From positions 8,544,129-8,608,128 of the forward strand of contig OU452228.1 in the NCBI GenBank assembly GCA_911728455.2: 64,000 nucleotides of DNA, in the 5' to 3' direction. The notes beneath the pieces were generated by a model. That model saw nothing but the letters and a program-made list of their open reading frames with translations. It was not told where the DNA came from and did no database searches. The DNA is from Marthasterias glacialis (lineage: Eukaryota > Echinodermata > Asteroidea > Forcipulatida > Asteriidae). Positions 23,051 through 36,800 of this stretch are shown one piece after another (the first letter of the stretch is position 1; each line of letters begins with the position of its first letter). A program made the position numbers and the translations under genes.

Positions 23051-23590
23051 ACTATACACAGATGGGTTCAGCATATTATCACCGGTAAATTTTGCAATTG
23101 GACAACCCTCTCTTTTCCTTAGCCTTTGTACTTATAAAAATATAGGGCGACAAAACCTTGATCATGAACACATGTGCGCTTCAGACGGCCGTTAAGTACA
23201 TCGGAACTCAGTTACAAAATGAGTTGGCCTTAGAGTTGATTACACTAAAAAGATCCCGTGAAGACTTCACCGGTTTTTTTTTATGAAAACGGTTTCTAAA
23301 ATAATGGGGAAAAATTACACCACTTACAAAACCATATCTTTGAATTGAAGAATTGAATCCTATGAATTGAACTGTAATTATTGACATTATTATGACCGTC
23401 GGTAAATGTAAGTTTCTAAAGCGATTGACCTTTGTTTAAGCTTAAAAAATAATGAGAAAGTTAAGGAGGGCATCAAGTACGCACTCACTGAAAAGACCAA
23501 AATACTAGTTCCTTTAACTAAAATTGATCTTTCAAAATATAATTATTTATGATCAATGGGTGAGTTATCGGCGATTTCATACACCTTTAA
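23051..23590. other. Spacer between the Penelope-like remnant and the promoter region
   Basis: AT-rich, no coding or RNA signal seen. Confidence 0.4.
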
Positions 23591-24387
23591 CTTTAGACCA
23601 ATCAATGTATTTCATACATCTATAACTTTAGACCAATCAGTGTAGTTTCCCTTGAACAATGTCAACTCTATCACAAAAACAATGGACACTGTAACCAGTC
23701 AAATCTGCGAACCAATCACAAAGAGGGAATCACGCGACGACAACGGGCCACTCGTTAGCGTTGCAGCACCACGTGGTGTTAATATTCATGTAAACAGGAC
23801 GTTCAAGCTACCCTGGGAAACTCTGTTTTTGGGGTTACCGGACGTGCGGGGGAATTTCCCCAAAATCTCGACCACCCACCGCACCGGCGCGTGTTGTCGT
23901 TAGGCGCGGATGTAGGAAGGTGGTATCTGCAAGAACTATCAGGAAAATCCTGCTCATATTTTTTCATTTGAGGATCTTCGGAAGCTGTTATTACCCGAAC
24001 ATGACAGCACGTGCCGAGTAGATTACCATTTATCAGTATTAGATCATTATAAAAAAAAAAACTTCTTGATGTAAAATAAAACTACGTGCAACAGCCGCTG
24101 TGTCGTTGATCTGCTGGACTGGTATCAAGTTACCGTGTGGTGAAAAACCTCACGTGATTGGTTGTTAATTTTCGGACCGTGTGACGTCAGACACACGGCA
24201 GTGACTTTCTTCAGCAGCACACACCGAGCAGACAATTTATTAAGGTGGCCAAAACGTCCTTATTGAAGTATTTGTGGTAATTGAATTCAGTTGGGGTTAA
24301 CATTTTCAGTCTCCTATTGCTATCCAACTGACTGTGTCCTGCTTGCCTTTGTTGTTCGGCAACACAGTGGTGGTTGGCACCTGCAAA
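23590..24387 (+). promoter_or_regulatory. Candidate promoter and 5' UTR of gene 2
   Basis: Within 800 bases of the ATG lie CCAAT boxes at 23598, 23633 and 23712 and a reversed one at 24157, a 12-base palindrome around CACGTG at 23767-23778, a second CACGTG at 24151, a 14-base kappaB-like motif at 23848-23861 and TGACGTCA at 24182-24189. The stretch is more GC-rich than its surroundings. The transcription start is not visible; function is inferred from motif density and position only. Confidence 0.45.
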
Positions 24388-24893
24388 ATGATTGCTGCGG
24401 CTTCGTCACTCCACGTTGTCGTAACTTTGTTGTGGCTGAGTGGTTTAGTTCAGTCACAAGTGTACCCGGAGTGTCCTAAAACAGCAACAGCTACTGAGGC
24501 GGACCGAGATGCAATCATCGCCACCAGCAATCGGTTCTTGCACGTCCTTGAAAAATTCCAAAACAGACAAACCGACATCGTGTTCGTGCTCGACTCCTCG
24601 GGCAGCGTTGGTGAAGGTTACTTCGGCTGTGAGGTGCAGTTCATCAGGCACTTCTCCAAGCTGTTCAGCGTGTCAGAAGAACACTCTCGGGTTGCCGTTG
24701 TCACTTACTCCAGCTGCCATCAAGTCTACACAGATATCGACTACATCACGTCTCCTGTGGGGAAGAATAAATGCACCTTACTGGGCACTGATCTACTGCT
24801 TAATGTAATGTACAGAGGTGGGGGTACGTGTACAGTTGATGGTCTAGGACGTGCACTAGAAATCCTTACCCAATCGCGGCCATCAGCAACAAA
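24388..24893 (+). CDS. SVEP1: Gene 2 exon 1: signal peptide and N-terminal half of VWA
   Basis: The ATG at 24388 opens a signal peptide: a hydrophobic core through residue 17 ([12 protein letters not shown]), with likely cleavage after QS near residue 21. The VWA domain then begins [13 protein letters not shown], holding the D-x-S-x-S part of the metal-ion-dependent adhesion site; a later GGTCTVDG supplies the threonine. The exon ends AAA|GTAAGT in phase 2. The frame stays open upstream to a GTG, but only this ATG gives a secretory start. Confidence 0.9.
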
Positions 24894-27800
24894 GTAAGTT
24901 TCTAACATTTCCTTTTTTGATACAACACAATATACGTTGTGTATGAATACATCGCACGTACAGCCTACCAGTACCAATCCTTCCTCTATCATGGCGATAG
25001 AACGCAGGCCACTTCCAAGAGCAAGTAACTCATATTACAACCTTGATTATACTGCCGGTACATGTAAGTGCCTTTGCATAATCATTGATTCTTCCCCATG
25101 CATGGACTTGATTGCAATGACTGGGACTCAAACCCACTCTAGACTGCTCGGCCATGACATTTTAAAATCCAGGGCCCAATTTCATGGCTCTGCTTACTGC
25201 GTCATTCTGCGCTTACAAAGACCATTCGCCGCTTGCGAGGTTAGCGCCGAATTTCTGCGCTAGCTGTGTAAGCACGGAATCCTTAGTTACGTGAACTACA
25301 CACACGCACACGCACAAACAAAAATTCCTTGCTAACCTGTGAAATACGCTTAAGTAAGCGCAGAATTTTCTGCTTCTGCAAGCGCAGATTTTTTGCTTAC
25401 GGTAAGCAGAGCCATGAAATTGGAACCTGGTCTCAATTGAGGTTGGTCAATAACATGGTAGGATGGAATACCCCATTTCCGCGGTATTTGCTGCATTTTT
25501 TGATCAAAATAAAAAATAATTCACCAACCTGTGCAAAGTGTCCTGTTAGTATTGTTGCTGAAGTATTACTTTCAACTTTGACTTGAACAAAATCCACCAG
25601 TTTTCAGATTAAATTCGTCGAAAACGTCTTAGAAAATGAGCATAAGCGCGGTGTGGTTTTGGAGGTGAGTCTCAGTATATCCATGGGAGTTTTTCAAATG
25701 GTCTGCAAAGCCTTTTCCTCTGCATTAAAATGGAGCTAAATTCAATAATAATATGAAATAGTTAACTTTAAATGGATTACGATTTTTAATTTCCCACCAG
25801 CTGGGCAAGTTTCGCTCTTTTACAAGGCCTTTTAATAGACTGATTGCGCGAGCAATGTTTACATGCGGTCACATGACCCCTAATGGGTATAATATACAGC
25901 TGATGGCAAAATACGTGTAAAGAGATAGGCCCTGAGACAGAGTGAGTACAAAAACAGTAAATTTTACTTTTTGTTAAGTGAAACTAGTTAATCAGCCCCT
26001 ATATTTAAAGTAGTACATGTATGTTGCGGCATTAATTTAAATCACATCTCTGTTTCACAATTTAACAGAATTCTACTAAAAAGAGGTTTTTTAGCCATGC
26101 ACTGCCGGCGTTGGACGACTATTATGTAGCCATCCGCCTGTTATTTTGTTTGTAATGTAGGCCTAAATCACTGTAAAAAAAGGGATAAAGAGTGTTGGAA
26201 AAGTGAGCATTTATACCCAGCCTTGCAAAATTTCAAATAGGCAAAGGACTCATACAGTTTTGGAAAGCAATTTCTTTAGATGATGTCAGCTTCAAAACGT
26301 TGAAATTTTTGTGTTGAAAAGTGTGTGGTCATCGCGGTCGTCTGGCCTAACGTTCCGGTTCATTTGACCTGTCGAGTTTTGTACTTGTGTAGGTAAATAC
26401 TTTAACCTCCGCGAGTTTTTACTTTATGTTAAAACACACACATTGAGGGCGTCCTTTGCAAAAATTGTTGAAGTTATTCATTTTTTACCGATCATCAGTT
26501 TTCTGGCCTTATTTCGACGTCAGACAATTTCTTACGGTTTTGAGGTGAAAGTAAATTCTTTCGATGTCATTTTTTTTCTAAAAAGTGAAACGGGATCTGG
26601 ACACTGATATTCGAAAGACAGAACAGAATTTAAGGTAAAAAATTTAAATGATAAAATGGCACTTTTGGCAGCCATGGTCAGCGTAAATTTGTCCGGTCTG
26701 TAAAATAGCGTATATTTCACAAACTTTTAAATTTAAAAAGTCTCCTCGACATTTCGGATTTGTTCTTTTTACCAGATAGGCAGAAGGCTGTTGGTTATCG
26801 ATTCACTGAATGAAAGTCATCCATAGATGACAAATTGGCGCCGCAAAAAATTAATTTTCAAATACCTCGGAAATATGAGACTTGACTATACTGATAATTA
26901 ATATACAGTGTTGTTGTAGTCATGTACTTTTTGGTCAGGTACGAAGTACTGCCAAGTGCATATAAGGTTATGGAGTACTATTCGAGTACAAGTCCTTGGG
27001 AGACTTGGAGTACAAGTATCCAAGTTCCAAGTACTCTAATATCTGAGTACTAATTCCAACAGCTGAGTACCAAGTGTTTGGACTCTTGAGTACGAGTAAG
27101 TACTTTAAAGGATATGTACATGTACCATACCACCTCGTCCATGTAAAAGTTTCTAATTAATAATAAATTAATGCTAAATAAATAAATCAGCTCAAAATAA
27201 ACCCGCTATTATCCCCTTCATGTATTTTTCATACATAGCTCATTTAAAAAAATGCTCTCTAGGAACACCCATAAACTAGAAATTTAGAGTTTGTAAGTAA
27301 AGGTCAAATGGGGTCACGGTGTGCATACAATTTGTCCAACATTTTAAGACCTTTTATATGCACCAAAGATTTTGAATATAGCATTTGCCGTTCTTGAGAT
27401 ATGAATTTGTTTAATTACTTAACGTTTATTTAACCTAATGACGTCATCAATGACGTCATCATTCCAAAAAAGTTTCGGTTTCATCTACTCACTAAGATCT
27501 TTGTATATATGGTAAGTTTAAAGTTCATACAAGCTTTACTTTTTGAGAAAATTTGCCAACAAGGTTCAGGGATAAAAATACCCAGAAAAAAAAAACCTTA
27601 ACTTTAACAATAACAATAGGTTTTCGGCTGCTGGCCGAACACCTAAAAATAGGCTAGCCCATGATGTGACGTCACAGGTGGAATATTACAAGAAAAGTAG
27701 CCAAAACATATAAATTTCATTGCTACCGGCACTTCCAAAATTGAATTTCCTTAGATTGGCACAACTTTTTCCAAAATTTCCTTAGATTTTTCTTGCCATT

Positions 27801-30800
27801 TCCTTAGATTTTCCTTTAATAATTGTAGTCAAAAATACAAATCACACTGTCATACAGCAACTACAACTACATGAAGTTATGAACAAATCTATATCTCAGA
27901 CCTAAGCTTAGCGTACGATGTCAATGAAACCAGACCATTCAAACAGCCTCCGAGCGTAACCTCCCGTTCCGCAGATGCCCAGAATTGGCCTCACTTTTCA
28001 TATAGAGAAATACTTACTGTATCAAGATTTGCTGTGTTTTGTTAACATTTCTTAAACAAAAAATTGTCGGTTTTGCAATTTCCTTAGATTTTCCGTAAGA
28101 TTTGTGAATTTCCTTAAAACGTCCTTAAATTTATCACTTCATTAGAAATTTCCTAGGGCATTAAAATTTCCTTAAAATAAGAAAATTTCCTCAGGAATGG
28201 AAGCACTGATTGCCAGAGAGTGTCATTTTAAGTTAAATAAATGTGAACAACATAAATAGGGGGTAGCAACAGGTACATGTTCAGCTGATTAATTATTTAT
28301 TTTAATAATTGAAATAAAATATACTGCAAAATTATTTAAAAAAATTATAGGTTAATGACTACTTTCTGGATACTAAATGTGAGCTCATTATCTTTAAAAT
28401 ACATAAAAGGCAGCTTCAGTTTCAATTTTCCCAGGTTTGTGCCCTTTTATTCCACGCATATATTACAACCTGGCCTAATTTTGTAACTGAATATCTTTGA
28501 ATTTGGTTTTGTCAACCAAAGAAGTATTTTTAAAGTGTTTCCCAATTGCTTACCTCAGTCGACAAAATGACTGGACCGAAGTTAGACGCTGTTGATTATT
28601 TCTAAATATTAGGGAATGTTAGAAATCTGCCTGATGGGGGCCTAGGTCTTTGAAATCATTAAGTTTCAGGGTTCTGCAAAACACAGGACTTGAAAAACCT
28701 ATAATTTGGACATTAAACATTTAAAATTCAATGTAAACAACAATTGGCAGAAAGTTCCCGCACAGCTCTACACATTTAAAAATCCCTCCCAAACGTAAGC
28801 CTCAATGGAAACACTTTTGCAGGTGAAAGGCTTCTGCCGTTTCCATTTGACAATTTAGACACTGAAATTTCAGCATTGTACATGATAAATTAGTGCACAA
28901 ATTCTTTGTGCTCTGTGGAGGCCTAACGTATTTGACAGATGAAAATGACGACATCTGAAATTGATGAGTACAAAAAGGTGCAGTTCACACCTACAGTCCA
29001 TCCACCGCACACCTGAACTGTGGAATGACAAGTATCGACATATTTACAAAATAGAGCCTGAGTTCTTGCATTTTAAGTAGAGCAATGAGTACGTAACATC
29101 AAGTGTGAGCAACTTTTTAAAGACGCCCACTCATCAACGCATGACAAACAAATTCTTGCCCCGAGAGATCCCCTTTGACCGGCGCATGCGTTGCACGTAA
29201 ACTAGGTACGGGTACATGGTTTTGTGCAACAGAAACAGTCGTCGCGTAATGGTGACGAGCGGGCGACTTTAAGTCGAGTTAATGAGTATGGACTCGTGTA
29301 CTGTCCGAACCGAGTCTGGGTGCTCAACTGTACTCGTTTACGAGTACTAGTATGAGTACAACCCTGATTACATAACATCAACATAAATTAATAGACTTTA
29401 CATTTTTTTAACGACTTATTTTGTTATTTTATCTGGGTAGCCCATTTGGAAAACAGTTAGTCCCATGGGCCCATACAACGTTTTCAACATTTTGAAGGTT
29501 GTACTTCTTTTTGTGAAAGCCGCTCCATTTTAAACTTTTGTTTGTGCAATTTTATTATCAGTCTGCAGTAACTTAACGTTTGTACAGTAATCTCTATTGA
29601 GTTCCCCATTTTCAGCACTCTATAATCTAGTTGGTTTAAACCCATACACCGGGCAAGCTTAGTGGTCTATAGTGTTAAGACATCTGCTCTAGAATGGCAA
29701 AGGTCTCAAATCCCACCCGACTAATGTGCATGTGGATTTTTTTTTTGAAGGCCTCTGAAAAGTACTGAATGTACAGTGCTTAACCAGGCCTGGCTTAACA
29801 CACGTTGGTGTGTGGGTTAATCACAAATAATATTTTGAAACCCCTTTGAAAGTCAGAAACAGTCTCTGAAACCCTCCCCACTTAAGCCCGGTTCGCATTG
29901 GATTAATATTTTTACCGAGACCAATGGTAAATCTTACCAGTGTCCGCACTTGGATTATTTGACATGGGTAAATTAACAGAGAGGATGAGGAATGAACCAA
30001 CTGAGGCATCAATGTGGACTAACAGCTGCATCACATGTCAATTTTACCACCACTCTGCCAACTATAAACAGGATGTGATATTTTACTGGTTTTATCAGGA
30101 CAATGCGTCCGTATTGGACTTTTTGGCTCGCTTAGTTTGACCAGGTTAGTGTACCTGGGCAGAAAGTGGCCGGTTAAAATACCCATTGGACTCGGTTAAG
30201 TTACTTGGATGAAAAACTCCTGGGCTGTTCGCACTGGACTTTAAATGGTTAAATCACCATTTGCTTGGTTAGTTTACCCCCCAAGAAGTCCAATGCGACA
30301 CTGCTTCACTCTTTAGTATGACTGTGGAAATAGTAAAAACAAAAACAACACTAACACTACAAAAAAAGTCATACTAGGTGATTTACAGGCTATATTTTTA
30401 TATATCTCAAAGAAAAGAAAACAAGTTCTTTGGGATGGTAAGACACCAAATTTGAATTACTAAAATGCTCCTTTTCCATGTAGTGTGCAGTGATTGCTTC
30501 CAAGTTGTCTGTAAAAATCAAGGCCATGGGATATAAAACAATAAAAACAAATGCACAGAAAAAGGCATGAAAGGGAGCCATTCAGCTCAATGAAATGAAG
30601 AAAGCAGCTAAATGGTTATTACCTTTTTTACTGTTTTTCCCCAGGATTGTTTTTCTCTTGACTGACGGTCATTCAAATGATGGTGGGAGTCCACTCACTG
30701 TTGCCCAAACCATTAAAGACAGCGGTATCATCATCTTCACTGTCGGGCTGGGCACTGGCATCAGTGTAGCAGAGTTGGATGCTATCGCCTCCACTCCGAC

Positions 30801-33800
30801 TGACGACTACAGGTTCCTACTCGATCAACTGACTGATGTCGAGAGCCTTGCTACAAAATTGAGAGGAGGTAAGAGCATGGAGAGTAACACTGTAAGGTCA
30901 CTGTAAGCTCAACATTGGTAAGAAGAAAGAAATATAAATGGTCACAAATTTACGTAACAATCTAATTGTTAAGCGTGCACCGTGCATGCATTCAGGGTGT
31001 CACGCTTCGTTGACCTGGTTACAGACAGTGGGAAAAAGTGCTGATTTACTGAAAAATTTAGGGAATCCCGGTCCCAACTGGTTGAAGTATAATAAGTAGA
31101 ATGGTGGAGATATATATTATTTCATTTTAGTTCATCTCAAAAGCCAGTTGGTGTATTGTAAACATTTCAACTATAAACAGTCGCCGTCAGAGAAAAAAAA
31201 CTGAAGTCAACTGTGTGACACAACATTCTCATCAATTTTTTTTTTATTTTGTCGCCATATTGTAGATGAAAGTGACATGTCGTCATGGGACCGTGATGTA
31301 AGCCCACTCTTATGTAACACTGTGTGCTCCCAGGGGCATAGTTGTTGTGATGCACAGGCTACCTGCTCATGCGCAACACAGACCGGAAGCTATGGATGTG
31401 CCTGTCACCCCGGATACAGAGGAGGTGGTAAAGTTGGAGAATGCGAAGGTAAGTTTAAAACCAAAGCTAAGCAAAGGTCATTTGCACATCCTGTTCCATT
31501 TGTTTCCGCCATTATACTGGTATTGCATACAAATTGGTCAGAAATTTACATATACCATACATGGTATAAAGATACTGATGGTAGAAAACTTTCCGTGAAA
31601 CATTTCGGCCTGAAGTGTTATCGTTTTTAAATATTAAATAAAATAAGATCCAAAATAAGTTTTTGTCTCAGTGAGATGAAAACTCTGCATATAGGAATGC
31701 GTACAAATATGCTGAATGCATTTTTACTGTTTTCGAGCAAATGAAAGAATGAAATGAGCTGAAATTTTCAAAGGTTGGTTGTGTTACAAATAGCTCGATT
31801 TGTGCAAAGAATGGAAGTATTTACAGTCAGTTTACCAATGTTGAGCTGGGGCTTTAACACACCTCGAATGTTCTGTGAACAACAACTAAAATTAGGGGTG
31901 AAAATGCAACACTACTTTAAGATGGTTACAGTCTGCACAGATTCCCATCAGATCCAAAATACCAACGACTTTGGACAGCGGCAGTAAAACATACCAGAGC
32001 TAAATGGTCAGGAATGTGCATTGTCACTGCGTGTGCATTGTCATTTGGTCCCTCGATCTATGTAACGAAAGTGTGCCGTGAGGCGCTCTCGAAATGGATA
32101 ATACAAATTTTGAGGGATGAATTAAAACGTAAAACTCATAACAACTCATAATACAGTAACTATTAATTTGTATTAATGTCCAACCATATATTGAGCCCGA
32201 AATATTGTAACGTGAAAAAATACCACTTTATGGTCCCTTTAAAAACCCATCACAAAATGTATTCTGACATGGGAATTGCCGTGCTTCGCATATTGATGTG
32301 GCGTGATACAGAGGAAATATGTGTCGTATGTCACAGTGCTACCCCTCATGGGTCCATTTTGCTAGATCAGTCTGAGTTTCCCAACTCTCTTGTTTTCTCC
32401 CTTTCAGCCTGCCCAAGAGGCACTCACAAACTTGAATATGGCAACCAACCCTGTATATCGTGTCCGGATTCATCAACTACAGCAGCAGAGGGCAGTACTT
32501 CTCGGGATGCCTGTGAGTGCCTGCCTGGTCATGAAGGCAACCCTAAGACAGGAGGCTCTTGCACACGTAAGAACAATAATCTATCAATTCACATGAGTGC
32601 AGCTGCAACCATAAGTGTTTGGTGTTTAGATCCAGTAACCCATGTGACATCACACATGCTTACAAAAGAGTCACAGAGCCTTTGGACTTTCTCCGGCAGG
32701 CACACATTGGACACAGCTCAAGTGGAAGAAAACATAAATTCGTATTTTATGGAGATTGCAAAAAGGGGGCTTATTTCAAAACTTGTACAAAATTAGTTTG
32801 TTACAGTTCTTGACTGTGGTAGTTATACAATAAAAAATGAAGAATGTAAATCTTGCCTGCCAGTAAATGCCCTGGAATGCACAAGGTCATCCACTGTTGT
32901 AAACAGGGTAACATAAAACTGCACTCATGAAAGATGTGTGTTGTATGGAAATACTTGCATCGGAATTTGTATGGGGCTACTGTCCCTACTTCAGGCCTCG
33001 ATCCTTAAGGTAAGGAAAAAAGGGGCAGGCCATTTGCTTCGTCAAAATTCCAGGAGGCACCAAGGCCAAACAAATAAGCCCCCTTTTTTTCCCACCAGAA
33101 ACTACACTTGTACATATAAACAAAAACAATTTGTTTGACAGCAATTGACACGACTGCGCATGATACTCATTAAAGTGTTCAAAACATTGCATCTTCATCA
33201 CAGCATTTTGGCTTCGATCAAATGCATAAAGGTACGAAGAGGAATTAGCAGGAAGCTTCATTGTTTGTACATGATTTACTTTACAAACATATTACCAATC
33301 ACGAGCCCACACTTTTTTCCCCACGGTAGATTTTTTCTTACCGCAAGCCCCAGCTGGTTCCTATGGCCCTTTTCGAAACCACGGCTTGAGCTTGGACTTC
33401 AGCTTGTGCACCGACCGACTGATTGAAGCCTCTTAAGGAAAGCGCACGTTTTCTAAATAACTGACAGAGCCTTTAAGCGCAAGCCCAAGCCCAAGTCGTG
33501 GTTTCGAAAAGGCCCCCATAATGACTGATTTCATTCTGACCTTTGACACAGCTATAAAATGTGATAAGCTGACCTTCAGCGAGGCGTCTGGCGTCTTGGT
33601 CGTCCCACCCAACTGCGGCAATCACTTCAGTGTGGAGTGCCATCTGCAGTGTAAGGAGAACCACCGAGCTCAACAAGGTACTGCGGATGTGCAATGTCTG
33701 GCCACAGGGCAGTGGTCCGCTGATCCTCTTAAATGCACACGTGAGTACAACTTTCATCCTGTGGCAGTGAATTATTAACTCAAATGCCTTTCCAAGTTTC

Positions 33801-36800
33801 TGTTAAGCGAATGGGACGGCAAATGACAACTAGAAAAACTCTCCACAACCTCCAGTATCATATTAATAAAAATAAATGGTTGGTCTTTATTCTGAATAAG
33901 CCTAACCCTTCCAAATCCTTCTATGATCCTCGATCTTCGCCGAAATGAAGAATTCAGGACTGAGGTTTAAACCCAAATAACAATTGCTTATTACTGGTTC
34001 CGGCTTTCCAATCTTATCTCAGTCCAAACATGCTGGTGTGAAGTGACATAAGAGAGAAGGATGATGGAGGATTGAGGTCACTTGTTGGCAAAAAGGCCTA
34101 GTAAATAATATAAAATGTAAACTATTGCCAGATCTTGAGACAAACAATTCCATCTGAAATAGTTGAGAGAAAAGAAGAACCAATGGTTATTTAATTACCG
34201 CAACAGAAATAAGTATTTTATGTAAATGTGCACAAAATCTGCGACAAAATATATAAACTTTTGCCGCAATTTTTTCCCATTCAGCCTGATGGGACTATTT
34301 TCTTGGAATTGCCGGAATCAATACAAAGAAACTCTTACTTGACAAAAACCAAGAAAACAATGCAATGTCTCGTAGTCCAAAGGTCTGGATTCGGGGATTA
34401 CACAATAACCCCCGCATAATGGGCAAAAATCAGTGAAACATTCAGCACCATCTGTCCTTTTTGTGAGGGTGAAACGAAGTGCTGTGCGGTGAGTGTATAC
34501 TCACCAGGACAAAAATGTTCGGACGACCTTCATTCCGGTATTCCGATTTTACACAACTGCGTTTAGACGTCGCCCGCTCTCGCCGGCGCGGAAAATATTG
34601 GCGTGTACACAGGTCATCCGGTGGAACTTGCTTGGCGTAAGGGTAAAATTTCTCTTATGAGAAGTGTTGGTCCTGAATGAGAAGAACCAGAATTGAGAAT
34701 TCTGACCAGGTAGTATGCCTGTGTATTTTTTCCCCGCAGGACTCGGGGAAAGCACTGAGTATACATCACTTATCGCACTTTGATGTTGGGTAAAAACCAA
34801 AATACTGCATACCTTAAAACGTGGCATTTAAAATAAGCGTCTGACTTTAAAATAACCAATCCTTTTTTCTACCACCCAGGTATAACATGTGAGGTATTGC
34901 CACAGCCAAGGAACGGGCAACTGACATGCGACACAATGGACAGGAGTATTGGAACAGTGTGTAACCTGACGTGCAGCGAGGGCTACAAGCCAGATGGGAG
35001 CTTAGAGACACAGTGCAACCTGAACGAGGCACAGAGTAGCGGACAGTGGTCTACCACGGATGGTAGATGCAATGGTGCGTGTTACTTGGAAAACCCTATA
35101 ATAAGAGACAGTGTATTTGAACCAGTTCATACCATCAGCCGATGTCACAAAACTTCATGCAACGGCGTAAGTCTACTTACGCCACATTTTTATTGCGCAG
35201 ATGGCCAACTTGTGCCCTAAATGTTACGCAAGTGGACTTACGCAGTTGTGTTAAAGTTGTGTGATCCACCCATTCAGAATCCTTAACCAGGGGAATCTTC
35301 AATTTTTTACCGTCCACCCCGACGGGATTATTTTCTCCGAATTGCTGGAAAACTTTTTCTTGGAGAGTACCAGTAGCACAAAGTAACCTTGACTTGACAA
35401 AACCAAGAGAAAAATGATTCTCTTTATAGCACAGGGGTTTTTGATTTCTCTATCAAGAAAATGTCAAATTCAAGCACCGTGAATTGCAAAACCTCTGCCC
35501 TGAGCTACGGCTGAGGATTGGTCCTAAATCTGGAACCATGGCTGGATCCCCGGTTCACTCTGACTTGGCCTCTATTGAGCCGAAATACAATGAATCATCA
35601 ATGGTGGAAGCCTCTCGATGTCTCGTAATCCTCTTCCTGGAACAAAAGGACAAAGATCTGGAATCGGGGATTACACACTAACCCCCGCATAATGGGTGTA
35701 AATTGGCAAATTATTTAACGCCATTGTGTGGCTGAAACGAAGCACTGCATGGGTAAGTGCAAACTCTGTGAACGCTTCAAAACAAAATGAGAGGGCTACC
35801 TTTGTTCCAGTATTCCAATTACGAATGGTGTTTTAAAACGACCTCCATTTGCTTGCTCGGACAACATTGTGAGTATACAGGTTATCCGGCGTCAACTGGA
35901 GATAATGAGACCGAAAAAAATGCACAAATGATTGGTTCAACCTAACAAAAGCCCCCAAAAATATGTCTTTGCCCCCTCCCCCCCCCCCCCCCCCGCAGTG
36001 CATCCACTATGAACTGTCTGCAACATCATAATCATGCACTCTGATGTCATCTGTTAACCTGTATGCAGTCCATCCAGTTGATTAGTCCCCCCCCCCCCCC
36101 TCCTCATCCATTCAGAATCGTCTTTCTACACTACAATATACCTCTGCTAATGTGACCAAAGTAACTAAATTGACCAATCCATAAAGCCGCGCCCTTGCTG
36201 TATTGACCAATCACAGACGTGATTGCGCAACCAAAAGTCTGACAAAGTGCATATGGTGCGCGTGAACAGTTGGTGGGCCTTAATGGATCGGTCTATTATT
36301 GTTGCACTTATCTTATACCCTATGTTCAATGTGTTCACTGTCGTTCTACGATGGTCCCTCATACTTACATTCATCTTGACATATATTTCTTTCCCCTTCT
36401 CCAGCCAAGACATGTCCCATCCTGCTTGCAGGAAAGAACATGAAGATCCAACCAAGAAGCTGTGAGAAAACAGCACTGGAGTACGCCTCGGTCTGTTCCT
36501 ACGAATGTGGAGATGGATTCCAGCTACGAGGAGTCAATCCTAGAGTCTGTCAGGCAGACGGGCAGTGGTCCAATTCAACAGTGGATAATAAATGTGTTGG
36601 TAAGTTAAAGAGATAACGACTCTTAAATGTATCATCAAATCTTTGTTTTATCATATTCTCAATGTCAATCGTTACTGAATTATTCACTCAAAAGACTTTT
36701 GTGAGTTAGATTTGAATAACGTCTGGTACAATGACTTGCTTAGTCACAAGTGACCGCTTCAATTTGATTTCCTTTAGGCATGGTTTCATGATGGTGGATC

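Larger units (their letters stand above)
26906..29366. mobile_element. Possible hAT-like non-autonomous element, about 2.46 kb
   Basis: Ends CAGTGTTGTTGTAGTC and, inverted, CAGGGTTGTACTC, followed inward on both sides by many GAGTAC-type motifs. The flanking 8-mers TTAATATA and ATTACATA agree at five of eight bases, so the target duplication is doubtful. No transposase frame. Two shorter MITEs lie inside. Confidence 0.5.

Noticed and set aside
24334..24387. Upstream extension of gene 2 to a GTG
   Set aside because: Only the ATG at 24388 is followed at once by a signal peptide; the extension adds no recognisable sequence.
26898..29374. An 8-bp hAT target duplication around the 2.46-kb element
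   Set aside because: The flanking 8-mers agree at only five of eight bases; the element is kept as a possibility, the duplication is not claimed.
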